Positions 45,488 through 54,987 of a stretch of DNA of 64,000 bases are shown here, one piece after another; position 1 is the first letter of the stretch; each line of letters starts with the position of its first letter. The notes below the pieces were generated by a model. That model saw only the letters and a program-made list of their open reading frames with translations. It did not search any database and had not been told where the DNA came from. This DNA is from Planctomycetaceae bacterium (GTDB lineage: Bacteria; Planctomycetota; Planctomycetia; Pirellulales; Pirellulaceae). The position numbers and the translations under genes are program-made. The stretch lies in NCBI GenBank assembly GCA_002709045.1, contig PAPJ01000007.1:1-64000 (forward strand), read 5' to 3'.

Positions 45488-47923
45488 CTAATGATTGAAT
45501 ATGAATTCTTTGGACGTAAGCAAAGACCAATACAGGTCCTCTAACACTAATCGCTTTTCTTCCGGTTTAGCTTCATCATTTAGAATCATGGTCAGGCGTT
45601 GAGACTCCAATGGGGTAGGTTCCCGTGACAACGCTTCGAGAAATGCCGCTTTGACAACATCCGCAGCTCCTGTATTCGCAATGAACAAACTCTCGATCCG
45701 ACCTTCATTCGACTGCAGTTTCTGATTTAAGGTATCTCCGTTATACAGATGCAGGACCTGTGTTACGCTGGGCTCATCGGTACGTTCGCATTCACAGGTA
45801 ATGATTCGTTCGGGGCGGCCAAAGGTTGAAAGGAAATAACTGTCAATGCTACTGTCCGGCAACTGTAAAGCGCGAGTTCCTTTTTCACGATCGGTAAATA
45901 CACTGGGAACCCCCGTCACCTGTGACACGGCATCCAACAAAACCTCCGCTTTCAAACGTCGTGGATAATACCGTGAATAGAAACGTCTGTCGGCCACATT
46001 ACCTTCGACAGCAATACTGGATCTCTGATAGGTCGCCGAACCCAGAATCGCTCGCATTAACTCCCTTAGGTCAAATTCTTTAGCAACCAGATACTGGGCT
46101 GTCCTATCTAGCAATTCCTGATTACTAGCGGGATTAGTAACTCGCATATCATCCACGGGCTCGACCAGCCCTATTCCCAGATAGTTCGCCCACACCCGAT
46201 TCGCAATCGACTTGGCAAAATATGTGTTGTCGCTGGAAGTGAGCCATTGGGACAACACAATCCGCCGGTCAGCGGTATCACCAAACGGCAATGCGTCAGC
46301 ATCCAGCGGTCGCGGGGGTCGGGGTTTACCGGTACCGGGCTGAATCAGTTCTCCCTGAGTATCTGAAAATACAATTCTATTTCCGTCACCACTACGGAAG
46401 TCCCCCCCCCAACCTTTAGCCCGTACGCGGGAAAACATGTTAGCCATACCGTAGTATTGGTCATTGGTCCATTTTTCCAGTGGATGGTTATGACATTTAG
46501 CACAGTTAATACTCAGCCCCATAAAGGCCTGCGCAACCGTTTCGGCCATGTCTTCCGGCGACTGATGCAAAGCATAAAAGTTTGCGGCGCCGTTCTCCAA
46601 CGCACTGCCACTTGCGGTAACCACATCACGTACCATCACATCCCAGGCAGTATTGTTAGCAACGCGTTCACGAATCCATTTGTAATATTCTTCGACAGCA
46701 GCCGGACGCAATCGCGCACCGGTCACCAGTAACAGGTCAGACCACTTATAAGTCCAGTAATCAACAAACTCAGGACGGCTTAGGACCGCGTCAATCAACG
46801 TCGTTCGTTTCACATCAGATGGACGCTGGTCAGCTAAAAACGCCTGATATTCATCCGCAGTCGGAAGAATTCCCATTGCATCTACATAAAGCCGACGGAT
46901 AAATGTCGGGTCATCACAAAGGGGTGAAACAGGAACACGTAGTTCCGTCAGTTTTCGATTGACGATCTCATCTATAAAATTATTCTGCTGAGGAACCTCG
47001 TTGGCTTGCAGTTGTTCGTTAAACGGAACGGTGTTGAAATTAAGAGCATTCAGATTGAGATACCAGACCTTAATAGCACCCTCGCCAGCGCCAACGAATC
47101 TAACCTCACCATGTTCACCAACGGTTGCCACATTCAGATCAACACTCGTATACTTTGCCCAACGCGTGACATCCTCAACGTGACCATCATTAAAGTGAGC
47201 CAGTACCACCAACTGTTGCGTGGCGCCCACTTTCTGTTTAGTCCGCGGAGGCAGAATCTCCAAACGCGAAATAACAGTATCTTCCTCTTTAGGGCCGGGA
47301 GCACCTGCGGCTATCCATTCGGCCAACACTCGATATTCTATTTCGTTCACATCCAGTCGCACTCCGCCCTTGTGCGGCAAAGCTCCGGTTGGCTTAGTCA
47401 GTAACAAACTTCGGCCCGGGTCACTGGGGACAATCCGACGACCTCTGGCCTGGCGGGTAAGATAGGAATAATCTGCAGCCAGATCGAATCCGAACAGTGT
47501 CAAACGGAAACCGTTTTGTCCTGCCCTAGCTCCATGACAGGCCCCTCCATTACACCCTGCCTTGGAAAGAACGGACTCCACATGGTTACGAAAACTCCAA
47601 CGAAATTCATTCTTTTGTCCGGTCACGGTGATCGGAATTCGCGCCGTTCGTTCACCGGCGGTCGCAATAAGATGAGTCGCTCCATCCATGACAGGTTTAA
47701 TCACCCCGTCTTCAACGATTGCCACCTTTGGATTTTCAACTTCCAGTTTAAGTCCGTCAGTAATCTGACCTTTTACGATTCCATCTTTGTGCTGCACGAC
47801 AATGCGTTGTCTGGCCTCTAGATTATGCAGTCTGACCGCCGAAGGATAAATTTCTAATTCGGACGCGGCAGCAGCCTCTGTAACTATCAACCACAGCAGC
47901 AAAATGACGAGTGTTTTTTTCAT
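45488..47923 (-). CDS. DUF1549/DUF1553 planctomycete cytochrome-associated protein
   Basis: 811 residues from the ATG at 47923, with a ribosome site GGTGG before it; the frame extends to 48184 inside the upstream gene but that part is not family-like. Signal peptide (KKTLVILLLWLIVTEAAA), an Ig-like Big_2-type domain (~25-105), a Cys-rich heme-type segment GCNGGACHGARAGQNG, then DUF1549 with SINCAKCHNHPLEKW (second CxxCH), and DUF1553 to the end. Usual partner of DUF1501, encoded immediately upstream. Thought to act in planctomycete polysaccharide use, though the chemistry is unknown. Confidence 0.93.
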   Translation of the reverse strand: MKKTLVILLLWLIVTEAAAASELEIYPSAVRLHNLEARQRIVVQHKDGIVKGQITDGLKLEVENPKVAIVEDGVIKPVMDGATHLIATAGERTARIPITVTGQKNEFRWSFRNHVESVLSKAGCNGGACHGARAGQNGFRLTLFGFDLAADYSYLTRQARGRRIVPSDPGRSLLLTKPTGALPHKGGVRLDVNEIEYRVLAEWIAAGAPGPKEEDTVISRLEILPPRTKQKVGATQQLVVLAHFNDGHVEDVTRWAKYTSVDLNVATVGEHGEVRFVGAGEGAIKVWYLNLNALNFNTVPFNEQLQANEVPQQNNFIDEIVNRKLTELRVPVSPLCDDPTFIRRLYVDAMGILPTADEYQAFLADQRPSDVKRTTLIDAVLSRPEFVDYWTYKWSDLLLVTGARLRPAAVEEYYKWIRERVANNTAWDVMVRDVVTASGSALENGAANFYALHQSPEDMAETVAQAFMGLSINCAKCHNHPLEKWTNDQYYGMANMFSRVRAKGWGGDFRSGDGNRIVFSDTQGELIQPGTGKPRPPRPLDADALPFGDTADRRIVLSQWLTSSDNTYFAKSIANRVWANYLGIGLVEPVDDMRVTNPASNQELLDRTAQYLVAKEFDLRELMRAILGSATYQRSSIAVEGNVADRRFYSRYYPRRLKAEVLLDAVSQVTGVPSVFTDREKGTRALQLPDSSIDSYFLSTFGRPERIITCECERTDEPSVTQVLHLYNGDTLNQKLQSNEGRIESLFIANTGAADVVKAAFLEALSREPTPLESQRLTMILNDEAKPEEKRLVLEDLYWSLLTSKEFIFNH

Positions 47924-47963
47924 CTCTGACCCACCACGCAGGATCCTCTTAAAAATATCCAGC

Positions 47964-49340
47964 CTAGAACAATTCAGTGATTGCTTCTTTACCAAAATCC
48001 ACCAGCGGGAAAGGTCGGCCATTGGGACCGGGCAGCATCGTATCCAGATCAAATCCAAGGCTGTGATAGATCGTAGCCACCACATTGGCGGGGTCGACTG
48101 CTCGTTCGGCCGGAAAGCCGCCATTTGGATCACTAGCACCGACCACCCGTCCACCCTGAACTCCTCCACCGGCAAAATAGACACTGTAGCATTGCGGCCA
48201 ATGATCTCGTCCTCCGGCGGGATTCACCCGCGGTGTTCTTCCAAATTCGGCCAGATTACAGACGAGTGTCTTCTCCAGTAACCCTCGCGCCTCCAAATCT
48301 TCAATCAATGCGGAATAAGCCTGATCATACATGGGGGCGACGATATCTTTCATACCGGCGATGGATGTAAATGGGTTGCTGCCATGAATATCCCAAGTAA
48401 TCTCGTTGAAAACTGTCAAAAATGTATTGACCGTCACGAACCGGACACCGGCTTCAATCAGCCTTCTTGATAATAGACAACATTGTCCAAAACGGTTTAC
48501 ACCATAACGCTGCCGCACCTTTTCAGGCTCTTTACTCAAATCAAAGGCTTCACGAGCAGCCGGGCTGGTCATCAACCTAAAAGCAGCTTCAAAGTTAGAA
48601 CCCAATAGCTCAGCATTTTCGCTGTTCTCAAACCCTTTTACCGTGTCTTCAACAACATCCCGCAGTTTGCGGCGGCGATTCAAACGCGCCTCACCAATTT
48701 CCGGCGGTGGTAACAGATCCGGAACCTTGAAATCTTTTTTCGAAGGATCGGCGTTGAGAACAAAGGGGTCAAATGACTTACCGAGAAATCCCGCATCCTG
48801 ACCGTGTGGCAGATTACCACCGGTAGACCCCATCGGTTCCGGCAAAATAGCATGTGCCGGCAAGTCTGTTTTTCGTCCCCGCAAGTAGGACAACGCACAA
48901 CCGGCATGAGGTGTGTTAATTCCACCGGTAAAGATCCTTCCGGTCTGCATCATTTGATGACCGGTATCATGGACCGCAGCACCCGTATGGTAAACGCTTC
49001 GTACTAAAGAGAACTTATCAGCAATCTTCGCATGCCGAGGCAAAATTTCGGTGAGCATCATTTCCGGCGAAGCCGTCTGAATCGGCTTAAACGGGCCACG
49101 GATTTCGGCGGCTGCATCTGGTTTTGGGTCAAAGGTATCAATCTGACTTGGAGCGCCTAAATTGAAGATCATAATTACGTTTCGATCGTCATGCTCGTCC
49201 TTGACTGCACCTGCTTCCTCCGCCTGAACCAACTGAGGCAATGTTAGTCCAACAGCGCCCAGGCTACCAACCTGAATAAAATCCCGTCTGGAGACGCCAT
49301 CGCAGGTGTTTGCTTTAGCATTGCTTGTTAGATTTAACAT
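47964..49340 (-). CDS. DUF1501 domain protein
   Basis: 458 residues. Twin-arginine type leader SRRDFIQVGSLGAVGLTLPQ. DUF1501 (alkaline-phosphatase-like fold): NLGAPSQIDTFDPKPDAAAE, RYGVNRFGQCCLLSRRLIEA and EFGRTPRVNPAGGRDHWPQC. The standard length for the family, unlike the 689-residue copy at 2019-4088. First gene of a four-gene operon with DUF1549/1553, cytochrome-WD40 and ThuA genes. Confidence 0.93.
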   Translation of the reverse strand: MLNLTSNAKANTCDGVSRRDFIQVGSLGAVGLTLPQLVQAEEAGAVKDEHDDRNVIMIFNLGAPSQIDTFDPKPDAAAEIRGPFKPIQTASPEMMLTEILPRHAKIADKFSLVRSVYHTGAAVHDTGHQMMQTGRIFTGGINTPHAGCALSYLRGRKTDLPAHAILPEPMGSTGGNLPHGQDAGFLGKSFDPFVLNADPSKKDFKVPDLLPPPEIGEARLNRRRKLRDVVEDTVKGFENSENAELLGSNFEAAFRLMTSPAAREAFDLSKEPEKVRQRYGVNRFGQCCLLSRRLIEAGVRFVTVNTFLTVFNEITWDIHGSNPFTSIAGMKDIVAPMYDQAYSALIEDLEARGLLEKTLVCNLAEFGRTPRVNPAGGRDHWPQCYSVYFAGGGVQGGRVVGASDPNGGFPAERAVDPANVVATIYHSLGFDLDTMLPGPNGRPFPLVDFGKEAITELF

Positions 49341-49557
49341 TCGATAAATTCACTTCATCAATAATAGAAAGTTGCACTACGGCAAGCCTTATTTAGCCTC
49401 GTTCATGCTCACTTCTTTAGGTTACCAGAACACCCCACTTCTCTCAAACAGCGAAACGACGTGAAGATGCAGTAAATGATCGATCAAGCAGTTGTCTTTT
49501 AACGGTTATTTTATACGATTATTGTGTAACAGCGCTGACTCATGCTTATAAATATCT

Positions 49558-50181
49558 ATGTACCCAACATATCGAACATCACTGACATTTTTCCTCCTGC
49601 TATTTTGGTCAACTGCCAATGCACAGGTAGCAAGCAAGTCTGACGAGAAATCTTTCAGAGCCTATGATGTGGAAATCTCCAAGTGGATGGTTGCCGAGGC
49701 AACTGCGGATACTTCATCGGATCATGAATTAGCCGTCATTGAACTTGCCCGGTTATACACAGAATTAGCAAGTGATCCAAGAATAGTTCTAAGCCCGACA
49801 CTCAACCAGTACCGAGTCAAGCTCAGAGGACGCTTGATGAAGATCCTACGTGAATTAGAAATCAGAATAACTCGCAAACTAATGCCATTTGACAGAAGCA
49901 CATCAGATAGACTGCAATCTGCTTTGGAACGTCATCTTGCAGCGGGTGCTGATTTTACTGGCGGAGCACGGCATTTTTTGGCACCACGTGCCGGAGCGGG
50001 CATGCCGGACTACGGTCCCCATTTGGTTGCCTTGATTCAACGAACCATCGCACCTGAATTCTGGGACATCAACGGTGGTCCGGGAGTCATCGTCTATTAT
50101 CCCCCGTTACGCCTACTAGTTGTCCGTGCTACAAGTCAGGTTCACGGTCGGATCCGCAACCTTAATAATATGCTCCATTAG
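49558..50181 (+). CDS. Secreted protein of unknown function
   Basis: 207 residues, signal peptide ending in STANAQ. The middle is helical and charged (LRGRLMKILRELEIRITRKL). The end, GGPGVIVYYPPLRLLVVRAT, resembles the short beta-alpha-beta unit of secretin N-domains. Function not known. It lies 37 bp upstream of the thioredoxin-like gene, so possibly one transcript. Confidence 0.7.
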   Translation: MYPTYRTSLTFFLLLFWSTANAQVASKSDEKSFRAYDVEISKWMVAEATADTSSDHELAVIELARLYTELASDPRIVLSPTLNQYRVKLRGRLMKILRELEIRITRKLMPFDRSTSDRLQSALERHLAAGADFTGGARHFLAPRAGAGMPDYGPHLVALIQRTIAPEFWDINGGPGVIVYYPPLRLLVVRATSQVHGRIRNLNNMLH

Positions 50182-50218
50182 GCTACACAACACCCTCACC
50201 CACTAAAAAGGAAACAAC

Positions 50219-50779
50219 ATGAATCCGGCTCAATTCTTTGATCAAGCTCTAACCTATGCACAATTCTTAGAACAACATGGACAAGACACTGATCGACATC
50301 GCTGGCAACAAATTTATGATATGTCATTGTTGAATGAAGCCCAAAGTCAGTTGCTGGGCAACTTCGTCCGTCAGATCAACGTCATGGTTTTGGCTGGTGC
50401 CTGGTGCGGGGACTGTGTAGTTCAATGTCCAATCTTCCAGCGTTTTGCAGACGCAACTGATCGTATCACACTGAGATTTATCGACCGGGATACCTTTCCG
50501 GAACTCAAGGAGCAACTGACGATTTGCGGCGGTGCCAGAGTACCTCAGGTCCTATTTTTTAACGAAGACATGCAATACGTCGGACACTATGGTGACCGAA
50601 CCGTTTCAAAGTACCGCGAAATGACGGAAACGATAACCGGAGCCTCCTGTAGTACCGGCATGGTTACACCTGGAGACAATGTTCACGAACGGGTGATTCA
50701 GGACTGGCTACAGGAATTCGAACGTATCCAATTGATATGCCGTACATCACCTCGACTACGAGAAAAACATGGCGACTAG
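50219..50779 (+). CDS. Thioredoxin-fold protein
   Basis: 186 residues, cytoplasmic (no signal). The active-site motif WCGDC sits in LAGAWCGDCVVQCPIF (about 60-75), and cis-Pro in GGARVPQVLFFNED. Redox-active dithiol inferred. WCGDC differs from WCGPC of classical thioredoxins and is typical of the thioredoxin-like 9/bacillithiol-type group. Partners unknown; neighbours include a SufE gene. Confidence 0.85.
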   Translation: MNPAQFFDQALTYAQFLEQHGQDTDRHRWQQIYDMSLLNEAQSQLLGNFVRQINVMVLAGAWCGDCVVQCPIFQRFADATDRITLRFIDRDTFPELKEQLTICGGARVPQVLFFNEDMQYVGHYGDRTVSKYREMTETITGASCSTGMVTPGDNVHERVIQDWLQEFERIQLICRTSPRLREKHGD

Positions 50780-50917
50780 TGTACTGTTACCTGATAGCGG
50801 TTGCACGATTCATCTTGTGTGTGAGAATAGAAGCTGGAAGAAGCATGTTGTCGACTAACTTGGCCGACGTTTCTTGATTATATCAGAGTTGCAAAAAGCA
50901 TCCCGAGGCAGGCTCAC

Positions 50918-51349
50918 GTGTCCAAGCGAGTTGAATCTATTACCGCAGACGAACTTATCGAGGAATTTGAACTTTTCGATGACTGGGAAGAGCGTTATCG
51001 ATATATCATTGAAACAGGCAATAGCATGCCTCCGCTGGAAATCGAATACCAAAGTGAGCAGCATCGTGTCCAGGGTTGTCTCAGCAGCGTTTGGCTGGTA
51101 ATCGAACAGACGGCAAATGGCAACTACTATTACCGCGGTGACAGCGATTCGCAACTGGTAAAAGGGCTGGTTTGTATAGTCATCATGCTGTACAGCGACA
51201 AATCTGCCGAAGAAATATTACAGTTAGATATTAACCATGTTTTTGAGGCCATCGATTTGCGCCAGCATATAAGCCGGTCGCGTTCGAACGGCCTCAATTC
51301 GATGATTGGCCGCATCAAATCACTCGCTCTGGAAACACTTCATTCTTAA
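50918..51349 (+). CDS. sufE: SufE-family sulfur acceptor
   Basis: 143 residues from a GTG start with GAGG upstream. SufE accepts sulfur from the cysteine desulfurase SufS for Fe-S cluster assembly. The active Cys lies in RVQGCLSSVWLVIE (about 53-66); the N-terminal LIEEFELFDDWEERYRYIIE is characteristic. No other suf gene is in the window. Confidence 0.9.
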   Translation: MSKRVESITADELIEEFELFDDWEERYRYIIETGNSMPPLEIEYQSEQHRVQGCLSSVWLVIEQTANGNYYYRGDSDSQLVKGLVCIVIMLYSDKSAEEILQLDINHVFEAIDLRQHISRSRSNGLNSMIGRIKSLALETLHS

Positions 51350-51369
51350 CGAGTCAGGTTTTCTGAAAA

Positions 51370-52275
51370 TTGCAAACAGCTTATCTCATTTACGCCATTC
51401 TGACTTTCGTCTGCTCATTGCTCGGTGGAATCGTTATCAGCAAACTGAAGTTTTCCCATACTGGGCTTCAAATATTACTCAGTTTTGTTGGCGGTCTGAT
51501 GTTGGCAGTGGCAATCCTACACCTACTGCCGCATTCTGTTACAGAACTAAAGGGAAATACCAAAACAGCATCTGTGGCAATGCTAGCCGGAATCCTTATT
51601 ACCTTTCTACTGCTCCGTGTTTTTCAGGTACATCAACATGGAGCCTATGACGACACGCAAAGTCAAATTTGTCAACATCCGGAACACAGACAAGCCACTG
51701 CCAGCGACGATCCTAATCACTGCGAAGTGCATCGCAGTCGCTACAGTTGGATCGGGCTATTCATCGGACTCGGGATTCATGCCATTATCGATGGGCTGGC
51801 AATAAGTGCCATCGTCGTTGAATCCACAAACCACACCGAAGTCCCACTGCTACCCGGCATAGCATTAGCTGCCGCAATTCTACTTCATAAACCCCTTGAC
51901 TCGATGTCAGTGATTTCCGTCATGAAAAGTTCCGGGTGGGACCAAAACGCGGTTCGACTGGCCAACTTCTCGTTTGCCTTAATTTCGCCGCTGGGGATTT
52001 ATATAGCTGCTTACGGTTTCGATGTCTTCGCCGTCGATTCAAATACAAGCCTGCTCGGTTGGACTTTTGGTATCTCCGCAGGTTGTTTTATCACGATCGC
52101 CTTATCAGACATCCTTCCAGAGCTGACTTTTCATAATCATGATCGTTTGAAACTAACCATCGCACTGATTCTTGGAGTCGCACTTGGCTTCATGCTCCAA
52201 GCCAGTGAAACCACTCACGACCATACACATCATCACCCTACTGCTATCACAGAACTGTCCACTTCTGGAACCTGA
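51370..52275 (+). CDS. ZIP-family metal transporter
   Basis: 301 residues, starting at a TTG, about eight membrane helices. ZIP signature helices: GLGIHAIIDGLAISAIVV (helix 4) and LLHKPLDSMSVISV (helix 5) provide the His and Asp metal ligands. A His-rich loop (HQHGAYDD, HPEHRQ) and tail HDHTHHH are typical zinc or iron-binding segments. Imports divalent metal; selectivity not determined. The stop lies inside the next gene's end by 43 bp (convergent overlap). Confidence 0.88.
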   Translation: MQTAYLIYAILTFVCSLLGGIVISKLKFSHTGLQILLSFVGGLMLAVAILHLLPHSVTELKGNTKTASVAMLAGILITFLLLRVFQVHQHGAYDDTQSQICQHPEHRQATASDDPNHCEVHRSRYSWIGLFIGLGIHAIIDGLAISAIVVESTNHTEVPLLPGIALAAAILLHKPLDSMSVISVMKSSGWDQNAVRLANFSFALISPLGIYIAAYGFDVFAVDSNTSLLGWTFGISAGCFITIALSDILPELTFHNHDRLKLTIALILGVALGFMLQASETTHDHTHHHPTAITELSTSGT

Positions 52276-53195
52276 TGGACAGCCAACAGGCTAACAGCCC
52301 AGCCAGCCCAGCCGACAACCACGATCCAAATTCCCTGCAGCGAATAAACGACTGCGGGCGAAACACCAACCCCGCTTTGCTGGGAGCTGATTACTTGCCA
52401 AATAATTCCGCCACAAATCATTAAAATCGAAACAAGTTGTCCAAGCAATGCCCAGTTTGCGTACCTGCGGCGGTAAAAAGCAACGGCCAGCATCGCCTGC
52501 CAGAAACTCATGGCCATTAATGCTGATGGAAAATAGAACAGGCAAGATTCCCAAAAGGGCGGGAGGATTGGATCAAGCCCAACAAAGCTCAGGATTTCAG
52601 CCGAATAAAACTGAAACCCGCAAATCGCAACGGACAACAAGAAATACCCGGACAGCCAACTCATTGCAAAAATCACCTGAGCTACTGCCAGTAATCCACG
52701 CCCACGGGGGTTTACCCGTCCCATATCCATTCCATGCATCCGCCACCATGTATGCGTCGCACCTAGCGGACCGGTGAGCAGGCCAAAGGGCAAAATAAAT
52801 GAAATGGCTGATAAAATAAGCCAGCGTTTCCCATTATGATGCGCAAGTTCATGGGGATTGAATCTGCCGCGAATGACATGTCCCTGCCTTTGAACTGAAT
52901 TGTCATTACAGCGACTGTAAAGATAGAGTAGTCCCATTGGGAACGTCTGATAGAGTGTCATCGCAAGTCCGTAAACAAATCCCCCACCTTCCTGCCAGAC
53001 GATGGATAATGGAATTGTCGTATGCCAGTTTATAATCCAGTGAACAATATCTGACAACAATAAAAGAACTACAGCAGCTAACGCCAGATAGACACCAAAC
53101 CCACGCCGCCTGCGAATGCAAACAGCGCTAATCAGCAACACCCAATAGGGCATGCTAGCTAACCAAAACAACTCACCATTCAGATGAAACCACAT
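52233..53195 (-). CDS. Polytopic membrane protein of unknown function
   Basis: 320 residues, about eight hydrophobic segments, several Trp-rich. No transporter motif recognised. It lies 21 bp after the DUF1570-like gene on the same strand and probably shares its transcript. The 3' end overlaps the ZIP gene. Confidence 0.75.
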   Translation of the reverse strand: MWFHLNGELFWLASMPYWVLLISAVCIRRRRGFGVYLALAAVVLLLLSDIVHWIINWHTTIPLSIVWQEGGGFVYGLAMTLYQTFPMGLLYLYSRCNDNSVQRQGHVIRGRFNPHELAHHNGKRWLILSAISFILPFGLLTGPLGATHTWWRMHGMDMGRVNPRGRGLLAVAQVIFAMSWLSGYFLLSVAICGFQFYSAEILSFVGLDPILPPFWESCLFYFPSALMAMSFWQAMLAVAFYRRRYANWALLGQLVSILMICGGIIWQVISSQQSGVGVSPAVVYSLQGIWIVVVGWAGWAVSLLAVHQVPEVDSSVIAVG

Positions 53196-53216
53196 GTTCC
53201 AGTAACCCTCAAAGTC

Positions 53217-54602
53217 TCAGTTTACAGATGTCCGAACGTAACGCTCAGCAATCACTCTGTTGGGAAAGACCTTCTTTTGCACTTGAACCTGATCCCGACT
53301 CAATTTCAACTGCTCTAATGTTCTGGCAAGCCATTGATCAGCGATCTCATCATTATGGAACACATTTCCCAGTATCTGCATACCTCGCGGACTACGAAAA
53401 AGTATAAGGACTGTTACATGAGGCCATTCAATAAACGGATCTTTGTACGGGAGATTGTTGATATACGGCAATAACCCCTCTTCGAGTTGTTTTGGTTGCA
53501 GCAAAAAATGCTTGGTAAATAAGTCAAGATGCTGCGGAATCCTGTTGTCACTGGAAAGTCTATGCGCCCCCTCAAGAGGCTCGAGCCCCTGTAGCTCCCT
53601 AATATAGGATTTGAACTGCATGGGTTTCAGTTTCGCTAGATAATGAGTAAGCACCCAAGCCGACGCATAGCCTTGTGAGTCTAATTGGTGGGCCGTAATT
53701 ACCTCCTGCATCCAACCGCCGGGAGATTTTGTCAGCAACTCAGTTCCCTTTATGAATTGCTCGAGTTCAAACATGCGGAAGTCGTTGACCGTACCTGCTC
53801 CCTTCCAACGCATATATTGGCCGGTACTTGTGGGGGAAAGGTATTCGGCAATACCTTCGGTAAACCACATAGGCCATTGTGCGGTTCGCGTCTGCACTCC
53901 GATATTATGCAAAAGCTGATGCACTCCCTCATGAGCCACCGTGTTGATCTTCTGTTTGATCGCAAGCTCTGGTTTGATTTCCGAAAACCGCGATTCCTCA
54001 TGCATAACGACACGATTAGTCAGCGTATGGTAATAAGCAACGATTCCCGCTGGAGTCTCGCGATACCGTTGGAACTCTGCCTCAGTACGAAACATAAGCA
54101 CAACCAGAGGTACTTCCGGTTCGTGTACTTCCAACTCCAGATTTTTCATAAAGCCGAGTATACCTGGCGCCATCTTTTCAAGTATCTGGCTGGTTGCCCG
54201 AGCAAACTCCTCGCTCGTGTTATAAACGTAAACGTAACGTCCGCTTTTACGAATTTTAAATCCTGAAAACAAATGCTCCTGCAGAAGATGACCGAGGGCT
54301 TGCTTATCACTCCCTTTAAAAACTGCTTTGGTGTCCTTAGCCTCCGCAACAGGACGCCCGACTAACTGCCCGTCTGGGAGCAAGACGACATGATAATCAC
54401 CAAGAGTGAAATGAACTTTACCAACAACTGCTTGACCAAATTCATCTAAGGTCTCAACATTTTGCCCCTTCGACGCAATCACTTTTCCGGGAGGAATGTT
54501 TAGACCATAGGACCGCAAATCCAATAATTTGCCCACCGGCTGAGCCTGTAAGGCTAGCGGAGCAAAAAACAAAACCAAGAGTATTCTACTGACGAGCTTC
54601 AT
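53217..54602 (-). CDS. DUF1570-like secreted metalloprotease
   Basis: 461 residues with a signal peptide (MKLVSRILLVLFFAPLALQA). A zinc-type motif HEGVHQ in NTVAHEGVHQLLHNIG, followed by WFTEGIAEYLSP with the likely third ligand Glu, matches gluzincin-like peptidases of the DUF1570 kind common in planctomycetes. HExxH is modified only by its standard pattern. Substrate unknown. Confidence 0.82.
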   Translation of the reverse strand: MKLVSRILLVLFFAPLALQAQPVGKLLDLRSYGLNIPPGKVIASKGQNVETLDEFGQAVVGKVHFTLGDYHVVLLPDGQLVGRPVAEAKDTKAVFKGSDKQALGHLLQEHLFSGFKIRKSGRYVYVYNTSEEFARATSQILEKMAPGILGFMKNLELEVHEPEVPLVVLMFRTEAEFQRYRETPAGIVAYYHTLTNRVVMHEESRFSEIKPELAIKQKINTVAHEGVHQLLHNIGVQTRTAQWPMWFTEGIAEYLSPTSTGQYMRWKGAGTVNDFRMFELEQFIKGTELLTKSPGGWMQEVITAHQLDSQGYASAWVLTHYLAKLKPMQFKSYIRELQGLEPLEGAHRLSSDNRIPQHLDLFTKHFLLQPKQLEEGLLPYINNLPYKDPFIEWPHVTVLILFRSPRGMQILGNVFHNDEIADQWLARTLEQLKLSRDQVQVQKKVFPNRVIAERYVRTSVN

Positions 54603-54987
54603 GTATGCGTAAAATAAAGGAGTTTGGGCTAAAAAGCATTAGGAATTGGCGACCTATTCAAACTTAGAAGCATTTTTTTTGGTCATATAATTCCGGAATT
54701 ACCGTTACAGGTAATAAATGTTGACGCATTTTTGCCTGTTGGTTATATATTTCCTATTTTCACACCGAAACGTGAAGCGGAAAAACTGGTTAAACCTTAT
54801 TATTGGTATGTAACCCCATTATGGACAACTATTGCTCATAAGCGGTACGACCGTTCCACTTCTCGGATTGTTGGATTCGATCGTTTTTTCAGTCGAAAAG
54901 TTGAAAGTGCTGTATTGATGGCTACAGCGATAAGGGTACACCATTTAGCCATCATCAAATAGAATTCTCCCCAACGGATAATCTCCA
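54603..54987. other. Intergenic region upstream of the secretion operon
   Basis: 385 bp between divergent genes. It contains the perfect palindrome TAATTCCGGAATTA (54688-54701) and AT-rich stretches suited to promoters for both directions. A 76-codon frame (54732-54962) has no family resemblance and no good ribosome site, so I do not call it a gene. Confidence 0.6.

Noticed and set aside
47924..48184. N-terminal extension of the DUF1549/1553 protein
   Set aside because: It overlaps the end of the DUF1501 gene and precedes an obvious signal peptide at the internal Met.
53685..54266. 193-codon frame opposite the DUF1570-like gene
   Set aside because: It is antisense to a gene with a signal peptide and metal-site motif, and its own sequence has no domain.
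54732..54962. 76-codon open frame upstream of the GspD-like gene
   Set aside because: No ribosome site of quality, no family resemblance, and it covers a likely promoter region.
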